This document shows positions 8,564 through 16,405 of a stretch of DNA of 64,000 nt, one piece after another; position 1 is the stretch's first letter, and each line of letters opens with the position of its first letter. The DNA lies in the NCBI GenBank assembly GCA_036654095.1, contig JAVVSR010000002.1:118049-182048 (forward strand), in the 5' to 3' direction. The position numbers were made by a program, and so were the translations under genes. The notes below the pieces were generated by a model that saw nothing but the letters and a program-made list of their open reading frames with translations, was not told the DNA's origin and ran no database searches. The DNA is from JAVVSR01 sp036654095 (GTDB taxonomy: Bacteria > Bacillota > Clostridia > Christensenellales > CAG-917).

Positions 8564-8989
8564 TTATTGTTCAAAATTAACTTGCAAAGTAAGCTCAGTG
8601 CCTTTGCCTACCTCTGACTTAATGTTAAACTTGTCGGTATATTTTAGCATATTAGGCAAGCCCATACCTGCGCCAAAACCCATCGCGCGAATGTTATCGG
8701 GAGCGGTAGAATAGCCGTCTTGCATTGCCAACTCGATATTTTCAATGCCTTTGCCCGTATCACGAAGAACAATGACAATTCGGTCATTAAAAATATCTAC
8801 AAACGCCTTTCCTCCGCCCGCGTGAATAACCATATTAATTTCGCCCTCATACATTGCGATTGCAACTCGGCGAATAGTCGTTGGGGGTATGCCCAACTGT
8901 TTTAGTGTATTTTTGACTTCGTCGCTTGCGCTACCCGCCGAAACGAAGTTATTTCCTTCGACTGTAAATTCCAAATGAAACGCGCTCAT
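8564..8989 (-). CDS. Anti-sigma-factor-like GHKL ATPase
   Basis: A 141-residue RsbW/SpoIIAB-type protein: GHKL fold with N-box YEGEINMVIHA, G1 DTGKGI and G2 GFGAGMGLPNM. In the characterised family such proteins are serine kinases that switch partners (sigma factor versus STAS antagonist). No STAS protein or sigma factor is encoded in this window. Its start overlaps the preceding DRTGG stop by 4 bases (ATGA). Together with the GHKL protein inside the hnd operon it gives the hydrogenase region two stand-alone ATPases of this fold, and a PP2C-type phosphatase sits beside the second hydrogenase-like sensor. Confidence 0.85.
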   Translation of the reverse strand: MSAFHLEFTVEGNNFVSAGSASDEVKNTLKQLGIPPTTIRRVAIAMYEGEINMVIHAGGGKAFVDIFNDRIVIVLRDTGKGIENIELAMQDGYSTAPDNIRAMGFGAGMGLPNMLKYTDKFNIKSEVGKGTELTLQVNFEQ

Positions 8990-9339
8990 ACGTCATCTTC
9001 TCCTAGATGCAAGCCATTGACGTAAAGCATACCGCAAGCGATGTACATACGATATCTACTCGAAAGTATCACTATGCCGCTTTGTTTTGCCAAGTTGACC
9101 ATATCAACAGTAGGCACCTTCCCCCGAACAAGCACCAAACAGCGCATATCAAGCATAGCCGCTGTACGAACAGCTTGCGGATTGCACAACCCTGAAATTA
9201 AAACCGATTGGTCTTTAACAAAGGCAAGTACATCGCTCATCATATCCGATGCGCACGCAGAGGAAACCTCCTTATTAAGGCTTTCGTCGCAACAATATAC
9301 TTTGGCATTTAAGATATTGACTATGTCACTTATTTTCAT
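8986..9339 (-). CDS. DRTGG-domain protein (hydrogenase cluster copy 2)
   Basis: A 117-residue relative of the protein at 6401-6727: both begin with an MKI..(I/L)(V/I).ILNAK-like helix-strand, and both are one domain long. The core holds AFVKDQSVLISGL, RCLVLVRGKVPT and GIVILSSRYRMYIACGML. It is the first gene of the upstream part of the hydrogenase regulatory cluster and is coupled to the anti-sigma-like gene by a 4-base overlap. The ligand is unknown. Confidence 0.75.
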   Translation of the reverse strand: MKISDIVNILNAKVYCCDESLNKEVSSACASDMMSDVLAFVKDQSVLISGLCNPQAVRTAAMLDMRCLVLVRGKVPTVDMVNLAKQSGIVILSSRYRMYIACGMLYVNGLHLGEDDV

Positions 9340-9672
9340 AAAACGCTCCTTTGGGATATTTGATAATTATATCATATAAAGAAAACTATTTCAAGGACTT
9401 TGATTATACACAATTTAACTTTTTGTAAATTATTGCACTTTTTTTTACTATTTTAGGATTATATTTTAATATTTTATAGCTTATTTTTACACTTGTTAAA
9501 TTTTACAAATCAAAATAACGCAAAATTATTTTATTATTTTGATTAAATTTTAAAGTTTACTTACAAATTTGCTTATAAAAATATTTATGTAATTTAAAAA
9601 TATTAGTTTTTATTGTATTTTTATTATATATGTAGTATAATGGTTATAAATATTTTTTAATGAGGTTATCCA
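9340..9672. other. Divergent intergenic region
   Basis: Holds the upstream regions of the minus-strand DRTGG gene and the plus-strand DUF975 gene. A dyad TTGTTAAATTTTACAA at 9493-9508 resembles a shortened Rex site but has the wrong spacing, so I do not call it one. On the minus strand TGTGTATAAT near 9401-9410 could be an extended -10 for the DRTGG gene. Confidence 0.35.
9613..9641 (+). promoter_or_regulatory. Promoter for the DUF975 gene
   Basis: TTGTAT, 17 bases, TATAAT, ending about 30 bases before the GAGGTT ribosome site and ATG of the gene at 9673. Confidence 0.6.
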
Positions 9673-10584
9673 ATGTATAAGCCTAAAGAAAACTCTGAAA
9701 TCAAAATTGCCGCGCGCTCAATTATGAAGGGCAATTTTTGGAATATTTGGCAACTAATTTTTATATATTTTCTTTGTAGTTTTGCGCTATCTTATATCGT
9801 AACATTGATATTTGGCAACTTCAACAGTGTTCTTGAACAAGTTGCTAGCGGCAACATTCCTAAAGAAATAAACATCGGGCATATGATATTGTCGACACTT
9901 CCAAACATTATTTTGCAACTAATTTTGGTGCCAATATCATTTGGAATATTGTACAATGTTTGCTCAATAGTTCGCGGAGTAAACGTAAATAGAATTCAAT
10001 TATTATTTAGCAAATTCCGTTCTGGAAAAGCATTTTTTAAAACTATTGGAGTAGCCGCTTTAATTAGCCTGAAAGTTTTTTTGTGGTCGCTATTATTAGT
10101 TGTTCCCGGCATAATTAAAGCTTTGTCATTAAGCCTTGCGCCTATGCTACTTTTTGATGAGCCCGACCTAACCATACGACAAACCTTGAAAAAAAGCGAA
10201 GATATGATGCGCGGATATAAAGGGAAACTAGCATTGTTGCTGTTAAGTTTATACGCTTGGATATTTTTATCGATGTTAATTTCAATGCTTATAGTTCCGT
10301 TGTTTTCACAAATAAAATCAAATGCGCTAATTGAATTAATTCCGTCGTTTATTTCATTAGTAGTAATAGTTTTTATAACTCCATATTATTTAACTATTTT
10401 CGCTAAGTTTTATGATGAGATGCGTCGCAGTTTTTATGATGATGACACTACAAATAATTCAGTAAAAAAGGAATCTGGGTTTGAAAATAATTCGACTTTG
10501 GCAGATAAACCATTTAGCGATTCGCCTGAAAATGCACAAGAAAACACAAATGACAATGTAAGCAACAAACCATTTAGCGACTAA
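9673..10584 (+). CDS. DUF975-family membrane protein
   Basis: A 303-residue integral membrane protein with about five to six hydrophobic segments (residues 25-45, 70-95, 125-150, 190-215, 225-250) and the family's N-terminal hallmark YKPKENSEIKIAARSIMKGN. The C-terminal 55 residues are hydrophilic, Asn/Asp/Ser-rich and carry the hexapeptide KPFSD twice, once as the last residues. No enzymatic role is known for the family. Monocistronic, with its own promoter. Confidence 0.75.
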   Translation: MYKPKENSEIKIAARSIMKGNFWNIWQLIFIYFLCSFALSYIVTLIFGNFNSVLEQVASGNIPKEINIGHMILSTLPNIILQLILVPISFGILYNVCSIVRGVNVNRIQLLFSKFRSGKAFFKTIGVAALISLKVFLWSLLLVVPGIIKALSLSLAPMLLFDEPDLTIRQTLKKSEDMMRGYKGKLALLLLSLYAWIFLSMLISMLIVPLFSQIKSNALIELIPSFISLVVIVFITPYYLTIFAKFYDEMRRSFYDDDTTNNSVKKESGFENNSTLADKPFSDSPENAQENTNDNVSNKPFSD

Positions 10585-10627
10585 ATATTTGCAATCTATT
10601 TGCACAACAACAACTTTAAACGTATAT

Positions 10628-10713
10628 TTTACATTTTTAAATTGAGTTTAGCAAAATACGCTAACCTTAATTTACATTTTTAAATTGAGTTTAGCAAAAT
10701 ACGCTAACCTTAA
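10628..10713. repeat. 43-bp tandem duplication
   Basis: Two exact copies, 10628-10670 and 10671-10713, each containing GAGTTTAGCAAAATACGCTA, immediately downstream of the DUF975 gene. Confidence 0.95.
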
Positions 10714-10833
10714 TTTAATTTTGAAATTTATATTTATCAAATTAAGACATACTGAAAATTCTAATAAACTTTTTTAGAAATAAGTTTAATACAATGATTT
10801 TAAAATCAAATTTTATTTTAAATTTAATGCGAT

Positions 10834-12045
10834 ATGATACGAAATCCTACTAAAATTAAAACGAAAAATCGTGGCGCAACAAATATATTTATTTTAGGTT
10901 TTGTAAGCCTATTTATTGATATGAGTACCGAAATGGTGTACCCTGTTTTGCCATTATTTTTAGTTGCGTTAGGCACAGCGCCTGCGCTAATTGGAGTTAT
11001 CGAAGGCATATCCGAAAGCATTGCTGCATTTCTAAGGGTGGCTTCTGGCTATGTCAGCGACAAAACCAGCAAAAAAAAGACGTTGGCAATATTAGGTTAT
11101 TCTGCCGCATTTTTGTACAAAGTACTGATTTTACTTTCTTCAGGTTGGTTTGGTATCCTCATTGCAAAAATTGTTGACCGCACAGGTAAAGGTATTCGCA
11201 CGGCTCCTCGCGATAGCTTAATAGCCGAAGCAGGTGGCGCGCAACTAGGCAATTCATTTGGTATCCATAAAATGCTCGATATGCTAGGTTCAGCGCTTGG
11301 TGTTTTGCTTGCCTATTTAATTTTATCTTATGACTATGCATATAAAGCTGTGTTTATTTGGTCGCTCGCGCCCGCTTTAATTGGCGTATCGCTATTGTTT
11401 TTTGTAAAAGAAGTTAAAAACATTGTTCCGCCTCAACGTGAAAAATTTGCAATTAAAAATATCAAACTTCCAAAACGATTATGGTTCTATTTGGTTACTG
11501 TTTTTATTTTTAGTGTTGGCAATAGTTCAAACGCTTTTTTATTGCTGAAAGCGCAAAGTAATGGCTTTGATGATAAAACCGTTCTATTAGTATACTTGGC
11601 ATTTAATTTAAGCGCGTCGCTATTGTCAATACCGTTTGGCAAAATATCAGACAAGTTTGGTCGACGTCCGCTAATTGTATCGGGTTATATTTTGTACGCT
11701 CTCGTTTACCTCGGTTTTGCTTTATTTACGCAAAGCTATATGATGTTTGTATTGTTTGTTGTTTATGGAATATACTCCGCAATGCTGACAGGCGCTGAAA
11801 AAGCTTTAATGGTTGAAATGGCGCCACCGCATTTAAAAGGCACAGCATTGGGTTTACAAGGTATGGCGCAAGGCATTGGACTATTTATTTCAAGTATAAT
11901 TGCAGGTTTGTTGTGGCAATTTGTAGGCAACAATTTTCCGTTTTATTTTGGAGCTACAATGGCTTTGATAGCGGCAGTTATGATGATAATAATATTATCC
12001 TATAAAACAAAAGCAAATACGCAAACTGAAAACGACATAGCCTAG
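10834..12045 (+). CDS. MFS transporter
   Basis: A 403-residue major facilitator protein with about 12 membrane spans in two halves. The cytoplasmic loop between spans 2 and 3 reads GYVSDKTSKKK, and the loop between spans 8 and 9 reads GKISDKFGRRP, the MFS signature. DRTGKGIRTAPRDSLIA between spans 4 and 5 is typical of a subfamily often annotated as drug or sugar exporters. Substrate unknown. The Shine-Dalgarno is weak; the start was chosen as the first ATG that precedes the N-terminal span. The stop codon lies inside the first unit of a 27-bp tandem array. Confidence 0.85.
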   Translation: MIRNPTKIKTKNRGATNIFILGFVSLFIDMSTEMVYPVLPLFLVALGTAPALIGVIEGISESIAAFLRVASGYVSDKTSKKKTLAILGYSAAFLYKVLILLSSGWFGILIAKIVDRTGKGIRTAPRDSLIAEAGGAQLGNSFGIHKMLDMLGSALGVLLAYLILSYDYAYKAVFIWSLAPALIGVSLLFFVKEVKNIVPPQREKFAIKNIKLPKRLWFYLVTVFIFSVGNSSNAFLLLKAQSNGFDDKTVLLVYLAFNLSASLLSIPFGKISDKFGRRPLIVSGYILYALVYLGFALFTQSYMMFVLFVVYGIYSAMLTGAEKALMVEMAPPHLKGTALGLQGMAQGIGLFISSIIAGLLWQFVGNNFPFYFGATMALIAAVMMIIILSYKTKANTQTENDIA

Positions 12046-12276
12046 GTATTAATGTTTAATGACATAGCCTAAGTATTAATGTATATCGACATGGCCTAAG
12101 TATTAATGTATATCGACATGGCCTAGGTATTAAAGTGTAACGACATGGCCTAGGTATTAATGTTTAACGACATAGCCTAAGTATTAATGTTTAATTACAT
12201 AGCCTAGGTATTAATGTTTAACGACATAGCCTAAGTATTAATGTATATCGACATGGCCTAAGTATTAATGAATATA
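12034..12276. repeat. 27-bp tandem array, 9 copies, overlapping the MFS stop codon
   Basis: Nine contiguous 27-base units start at 12034 and then every 27 bases to 12250. Each has the core GACAT(A/G)GCCTA(A/G)GTATTAATG. In unit 1 GAC ATA GCC TAG encodes the last residues and stop of the MFS protein, so the array appears to have grown from the end of that gene. Since 27 is a multiple of three, all copies stay in frame, each with a TAG or TAA at the same place. Confidence 0.95.
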
Positions 12277-12331
12277 AAGATTGATTGTCAAACTAATAGT
12301 TGCGCTTGAAAATAATTTACTTATAAATAAA

Positions 12332-12359
12332 AAAACCTTATACAAATGTATAAGGTTTT
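12332..12359. terminator. Bidirectional terminator
   Basis: Perfect 12-bp stem AAAACCTTATAC / GTATAAGGTTTT with a four-base loop and T-rich flanks both ways, between the convergent MFS and PocR-AraC genes. Confidence 0.85.
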
Positions 12360-12413
12360 ACTTTTGACTAAATTGGTCAAACACTATTTATATGCCCCAA
12401 AATCCTTTTAAGG

Positions 12414-13316
12414 CTAAATACTGTTTACTTCGCGATAGGTACTAGGGGTCATGCCCGTTTCTGCTTTAAACACTTTAATAAAATATCCACTATCTTCAAA
12501 ACCAACTTCAAATGCGATAGTCCCAACGGGTTTATTTGTAGTCAAAAGAAGATGCTTGCCTTGTTCCACACGAATTTCGTTAATATAATTTACCAAATTT
12601 TTGCTTGTAACCTTTTTAAACAGTTTGCTAAAGTAACTTGGGCTAATATCACATAAGGAAGCAACCATTTGAAGTTTAATGTTGTGATGAAAGTTATCTT
12701 TAATATAATTTACGGCAGGCTGAATAATAGACGCGCTTTTATTTACACGTTTAAAAGGCGGAGTGGTTGAAATACCATTTTTATTTTCCATACTGGCAAG
12801 CGCATTAGCAAGTCGATAATTACAAATATAATTAATCATACGAATGCTGGCCTCAATATCTTCTTTTTTCATAACCGCCAAGTCCTTATAAAGCGATGCC
12901 GATTCGGGTGAAAAGAATATACTGCTTTGGTCAGAAATTATGCGTTCTACATCGGCCTTTTCCTCCGCTGAAAGCAAAATCTGACCGCACATAACCGCTC
13001 CGATATATAAATTTTGGTAAATAATTGGAATAGCAAAGTCAACAATGCCCATATGGCATATATACATATAAGGTTTTTTCATTCGAGTGGCCTCAAGCCC
13101 ACCCCTAGAATCGCATTTTTCACACAGATACTTCAGTTCGCTATTGCCACGAACAGCTTTACAAAATGCCGAACAATGACTGTGTAACGTAACTGGCTTG
13201 CCCGTATAATCAACAGTAATACACGCAATTTTTGTTGCGGCGGCAACCTCATCTTGCAATTTCTGAAAATCACAAGCTTGAATAAAATTTTCCAATCCAA
13301 TAACATTTTCATTCAT
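12414..13316 (-). CDS. PocR-domain AraC-family regulator
   Basis: A 300-residue transcription regulator: an N-terminal PocR ligand-sensing domain (residues 5-165, with a Cys-rich core including CEKCDSRGG and CHMGIVDFAIPI) and a C-terminal AraC double helix-turn-helix (about 205-300: ICDISPSYFSKLFKKVT, then VGFEDSGYFIKVFKAETG). PocR domains are known from regulators of propanediol/glycerol metabolism. The promoter at 13336-13364 and an AGAGGTGAT ribosome site just before the codon fix the start at 13316; a longer in-frame reading would lie upstream of the promoter. It is divergent from gdhA and close to glycerol dehydrogenase and dihydroxyacetone kinase genes, which it may control (inference). 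Confidence 0.88.
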   Translation of the reverse strand: MNENVIGLENFIQACDFQKLQDEVAAATKIACITVDYTGKPVTLHSHCSAFCKAVRGNSELKYLCEKCDSRGGLEATRMKKPYMYICHMGIVDFAIPIIYQNLYIGAVMCGQILLSAEEKADVERIISDQSSIFFSPESASLYKDLAVMKKEDIEASIRMINYICNYRLANALASMENKNGISTTPPFKRVNKSASIIQPAVNYIKDNFHHNIKLQMVASLCDISPSYFSKLFKKVTSKNLVNYINEIRVEQGKHLLLTTNKPVGTIAFEVGFEDSGYFIKVFKAETGMTPSTYREVNSI

Positions 13317-13335
13317 AAAAATCACCTCTAGTGGG

Positions 13336-13364
13336 ATTATATCACACAAAAGTTTACTTTGCAA
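13336..13364 (-). promoter_or_regulatory. Promoter for the PocR-AraC gene
   Basis: Minus-strand TTGCAA, 17 bases, TATAAT; predicted leader only about 13 bases, which decides the start codon of the regulator. Confidence 0.65.
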
Positions 13365-13504
13365 TATGTTTTTTTTAAAAAACGACAATATTTTACAATT
13401 TATCATAAAATAAAATTATAAAAAGTATACTATGGTACATATTTGCACTATTATACAAGTTTTATGCGTATTGTAAGTTATTTTTGCATATTTATAAATT
13501 ATTC

Positions 13505-13533
13505 TTGACAATTAAAATGCGTTTTTATATAAT
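13505..13533 (+). promoter_or_regulatory. Consensus promoter for gdhA
   Basis: Perfect TTGACA, 17 bases, TATAAT. It implies a leader of about 195 bases before gdhA, longer than needed for initiation alone. The rest of 13317-13735 is AT-rich. Confidence 0.75.
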
Positions 13534-13546
13534 GCACCTAACCTAC

Positions 13547-13585
13547 AAAAGGTCATAGGTTTAGCAACATTCCTATGCCCTTTTT
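13547..13585 (+). promoter_or_regulatory. Leader hairpin with T-tract, possible attenuator of gdhA
   Basis: Starting about 7 bases after the predicted transcription start, AAAAGGTCATAGG pairs with CCTATGCCCTTTT (one mismatch) around a 12-base loop, followed by TTTTT. An overlapping alternative pairs AACCTA (13540-13545) with TAGGTT. This looks like a terminator that could be alternated with another fold. No known riboswitch class was recognised. Confidence 0.45.
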
Positions 13586-13735
13586 GGTTAAAACTATTTG
13601 TACGAATATGATTTATTGTTTCAAAGTACAATTTGACTTCAATATTTCAAATTTCGAAAACTATTATTGTATTTAACGAAAAGCTGTATGTAAACAATTT
13701 TATGTGGTTTAAATAATATACATTGGAGGAGTAAT

Positions 13736-14989
13736 ATGCCAAATTCATATAACCCGTTTAACAACATGATTGAAGTACTTGAAATGGCAGCTAACAAAAT
13801 GGGGCTTGCCGAAGACGAATACGTTGTTTTGAAATATCCTGAAAAGCAACTTATAGTATCATTGCCTATTAAGATGGACGATGGCTCTATCCGTGTTTTT
13901 GAGGGATACCGCGTGCAGCATAACGGCGCAAGAGGGCCTTACAAAGGTGGAATACGATATCATAAGGATACAAATTTAGAAGAAGTAAAAGCATTAGCGG
14001 CGTGGATGTCGCTCAAGTGCGCGGTGGTAAATATACCTTATGGTGGCGGTAAAGGTGGCATAACTGTTGACCCCAACCTGCTTTCAAAAAACGAACTTGA
14101 GAAGTTGACACGCGCATTTACAACAGCAATATCAAAGCTAATCGGGCCCGAAACAGATATACCCGCGCCCGACGTCAATACAAACGGACAAATTATGGCT
14201 TGGATGGTTGACACTTACAGTAAAATTAAAGGTAAATTTACACCTGGTGTTGTAACGGGAAAACCTATATGCATTGGTGGCAGCAAAGGACGAACCGAAG
14301 CCACTGGTCGCGGTGTAATGTTTAACGCGCGCGCATTGGCAGAAAAGTTTAATTTTTCGCTTAAAGGCGCAAAAGTTGGTATAATTGGACGAGGCAATGT
14401 GGGCGGAATAAGCGGACAACTGCTTCAGCGTGAAGGTTGCATAATAACCTGCATATCCGATTCAAAAGGCGCAATTTTTTGCGACAGCGGATTAGATATG
14501 GATGAAATTCATTCATTTGAAGGCAAATTGTTTAATTACAACAAAAAAGGCGTAACTTATGTTGCCAATCCCGAAGGAAATGAAAAGATTATCAGCGCAG
14601 ACATTGATATTCTTTTGCCAGCAGGTCTTGAAAACCAAATAAATGCGTCAAATGCAAAAAATATTAAAGCCAAAATGATAGTAGAAGGCGCAAACGGCCC
14701 AACTACTGTTGAAGCGGATAAAATTTTGGAACAACGCGGTATAGTTGTTATTCCCGACATTTTAGCAAACTCAGGCGGTGTTGCTTGTAGCTACTTTGAA
14801 TGGTGTCAAAATCTTCAAAACTATTATTGGACCGAAGAAGATGTAAATGAAAAACTTGAAAAGTTAATGAATAGCGCGTTTGAAGCGGTTTATAATAAGG
14901 CTAAAGAATGTGGTGTTTCAATGAGAATGGCCGCCTATATGGTTGCAATCCGCAGAATTCTTGATGCGAAAAACGCTTTAGGATATTAA
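13736..14989 (+). CDS. gdhA: Glutamate dehydrogenase
   Basis: Oxidises glutamate to 2-oxoglutarate and ammonia, or the reverse, with NAD(P). 417 residues, typical for the hexameric clostridial enzyme. Visible: YKGGIRYHKDTNLEEVKALA, the Lys motif PYGGGKGGI with the catalytic lysine, PAPDVNTNGQIMAWM, Rossmann motif GRGNVGG near residue 222, and SGGVACSYFEWCQN. GGAGGAG precedes the ATG. Monocistronic, with a consensus promoter, long leader and its own terminator. Links amino-acid fermentation to the NAD(P)H pool that the Hnd hydrogenase draws on. Confidence 0.97.
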   Translation: MPNSYNPFNNMIEVLEMAANKMGLAEDEYVVLKYPEKQLIVSLPIKMDDGSIRVFEGYRVQHNGARGPYKGGIRYHKDTNLEEVKALAAWMSLKCAVVNIPYGGGKGGITVDPNLLSKNELEKLTRAFTTAISKLIGPETDIPAPDVNTNGQIMAWMVDTYSKIKGKFTPGVVTGKPICIGGSKGRTEATGRGVMFNARALAEKFNFSLKGAKVGIIGRGNVGGISGQLLQREGCIITCISDSKGAIFCDSGLDMDEIHSFEGKLFNYNKKGVTYVANPEGNEKIISADIDILLPAGLENQINASNAKNIKAKMIVEGANGPTTVEADKILEQRGIVVIPDILANSGGVACSYFEWCQNLQNYYWTEEDVNEKLEKLMNSAFEAVYNKAKECGVSMRMAAYMVAIRRILDAKNALGY

Positions 14990-15006
14990 TTTTAATTAAC
15001 ACATTA

Positions 15007-15040
15007 GCAGGCCTCTATTAATATTGAGGTCTGTTTTTTT
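15007..15040 (+). terminator. gdhA terminator
   Basis: Stem CAGGCCTC / GAGGTCTG around TATTAATATT, followed by seven T. Confidence 0.85.
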
Positions 15041-15059
15041 ATACTTTTTTATGTCAACA

Positions 15060-15080
15060 TAACAGTTATATTGACTGTTA
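15060..15080. promoter_or_regulatory. Inverted repeat upstream of glycerol genes, possible operator
   Basis: TAACAGT and ACTGTTA, perfect 7-base arms separated by 7 bases, about 80 bases upstream of the gldA -35. A candidate activator site, for example for the nearby AraC-family regulator. Confidence 0.45.
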
Positions 15081-15156
15081 CTTAAATAATATAAATATTT
15101 TGTTGTATTTTGCTATATTTTTTGCGGTTTTTTTCTATAAAAACTTGTTATTTTCA

Positions 15157-15206
15157 TTGTATTTTAGCTGTATGTGATTTATAATAGATATATGGGTTTA
15201 TACCCA
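15157..15206 (+). promoter_or_regulatory. gldA-dhaK promoter with dyad at the start site
   Basis: TTGTAT (15157-15162), 17 bases, TATAAT (15180-15185). The inverted repeat TGGGTTTATACCCA at 15193-15206 covers the expected transcription start, a typical repressor position. Confidence 0.6.
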
Positions 15207-15241
15207 AAAAAATTGTCTATCTATTTTAAAGGAGAGTTTTT

Positions 15242-16387
15242 ATGAGAAAAGCATTTATTTGTCCGTCTAAGTACGTCCAAGGCCCAGACGAATTGTTAAA
15301 TTTAGGTTACTTTGTTAAATTGTTTGGTAAATCCGCATTATTAATTGCACACCCCGACGACGTTAAACGTATTGAAACTAAACTTAGCGCTACTAAGGCA
15401 AAATTTGGCGTTACATTTGTAACTTGTCCTTTTAAGGGCGAATGCTCACACGAGGAAGTTACTTCACTTCAAAAATTGGCAGCCGAACAAAAATGCGACT
15501 GCATTATCGGACTTGGTGGCGGTAAAGCTATTGACACAGCAAAATGTGTCGCTGCGGCTAAAGTTCCTTTAATTATCTGCCCCACTATCGCCGCTACCGA
15601 CGCTCCAACTTCTCACTCCGCTGTTCTTTATACTCCCGAGGGAGCTTTCGACGACTACGCTTATTTTACAAGCCCAAATGTCGTTTTAATTGATACAACT
15701 GTTATTGCTTCCGCTCCCGTACGCTTCTTAATAAGCGGTATGGGCGACGCTCTTTCAACTTATTTTGAAGCGCGCGCAAATCAACAGTCTTACGCTAATA
15801 TCAACGCTGGCCTACCCTGCGGTTTCCGCGAAGGGTTTACCGAACCCGCTAAACCTACTTTAGCGGCTTTCCATTTAGCTACTCTTTGCTATGAAACATT
15901 GCTCGCTGATGGCTACAAAGCAAAACTTGCTTGCGAAGCTAAAGTTGTTACCCCTGCATTGGAAAATATTATTGAAACAAATATTCTTCTTTCAGGGCTC
16001 GGCTTTGAAAGTGGCGGGTTAGCTGGCGCGCACGCTATCCACGATGGTTTAACTGTTTTGGAAGAAACTCATCACTGCTACCACGGCGAAAAAGTTGCTT
16101 TCGGCACATTGTGCCAACTGGTGCTTGAAAACGCTCCGCAAGATGAAATTGATGAAGTTATTGACTTCTGTTTGACAATCGGTTTGCCAATATGCTTGGA
16201 AGACTTGGGCGTTCACGACATCGGCGATAGGATTATGCAAGTTGCTGAAAAGGCGTGTATTCCTGCCGAAAGTATCCACAGTATGCCTTTCCCTGTTACT
16301 GCAAATGACGTTGCAGCGGCTATTATCGCCGCCGATAAACTCGGTCGCGATGCAAAAGGACTATGCACCTGCGGATGCGGTTGCTAA
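15242..16387 (+). CDS. gldA: Glycerol dehydrogenase
   Basis: NAD-dependent oxidation of glycerol to dihydroxyacetone by a zinc-dependent iron-containing-ADH-superfamily enzyme. 381 residues. Family motifs: GLGGGKAIDTAK (NAD site, residue 95), CPTIAATDAPTSHSAV, the metal-ligand region SGMGDALSTYFEA (Asp), GAHAIHDGL and HGEKVAFG (His ligands). AGGAGAG before the ATG. It ends in an unusual Cys-rich tail, LCTCGCGC, not needed for the fold. The dihydroxyacetone kinase starts 18 bases downstream, so the two form an oxidative glycerol pathway. Confidence 0.95.
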   Translation: MRKAFICPSKYVQGPDELLNLGYFVKLFGKSALLIAHPDDVKRIETKLSATKAKFGVTFVTCPFKGECSHEEVTSLQKLAAEQKCDCIIGLGGGKAIDTAKCVAAAKVPLIICPTIAATDAPTSHSAVLYTPEGAFDDYAYFTSPNVVLIDTTVIASAPVRFLISGMGDALSTYFEARANQQSYANINAGLPCGFREGFTEPAKPTLAAFHLATLCYETLLADGYKAKLACEAKVVTPALENIIETNILLSGLGFESGGLAGAHAIHDGLTVLEETHHCYHGEKVAFGTLCQLVLENAPQDEIDEVIDFCLTIGLPICLEDLGVHDIGDRIMQVAEKACIPAESIHSMPFPVTANDVAAAIIAADKLGRDAKGLCTCGCGC

Positions 16388-16405
16388 TAAACAAGGGGTT
16401 TTATT

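Noticed and set aside
9493..9508. Rex operator in front of the DRTGG gene
   Set aside because: The dyad is 16 bases with wrong half-site spacing.
13317..13406. Longer N-terminus for the PocR-AraC regulator
   Set aside because: It would begin upstream of a 17-bp-spaced promoter and lacks a ribosome site, whereas the start at 13316 has a good one.
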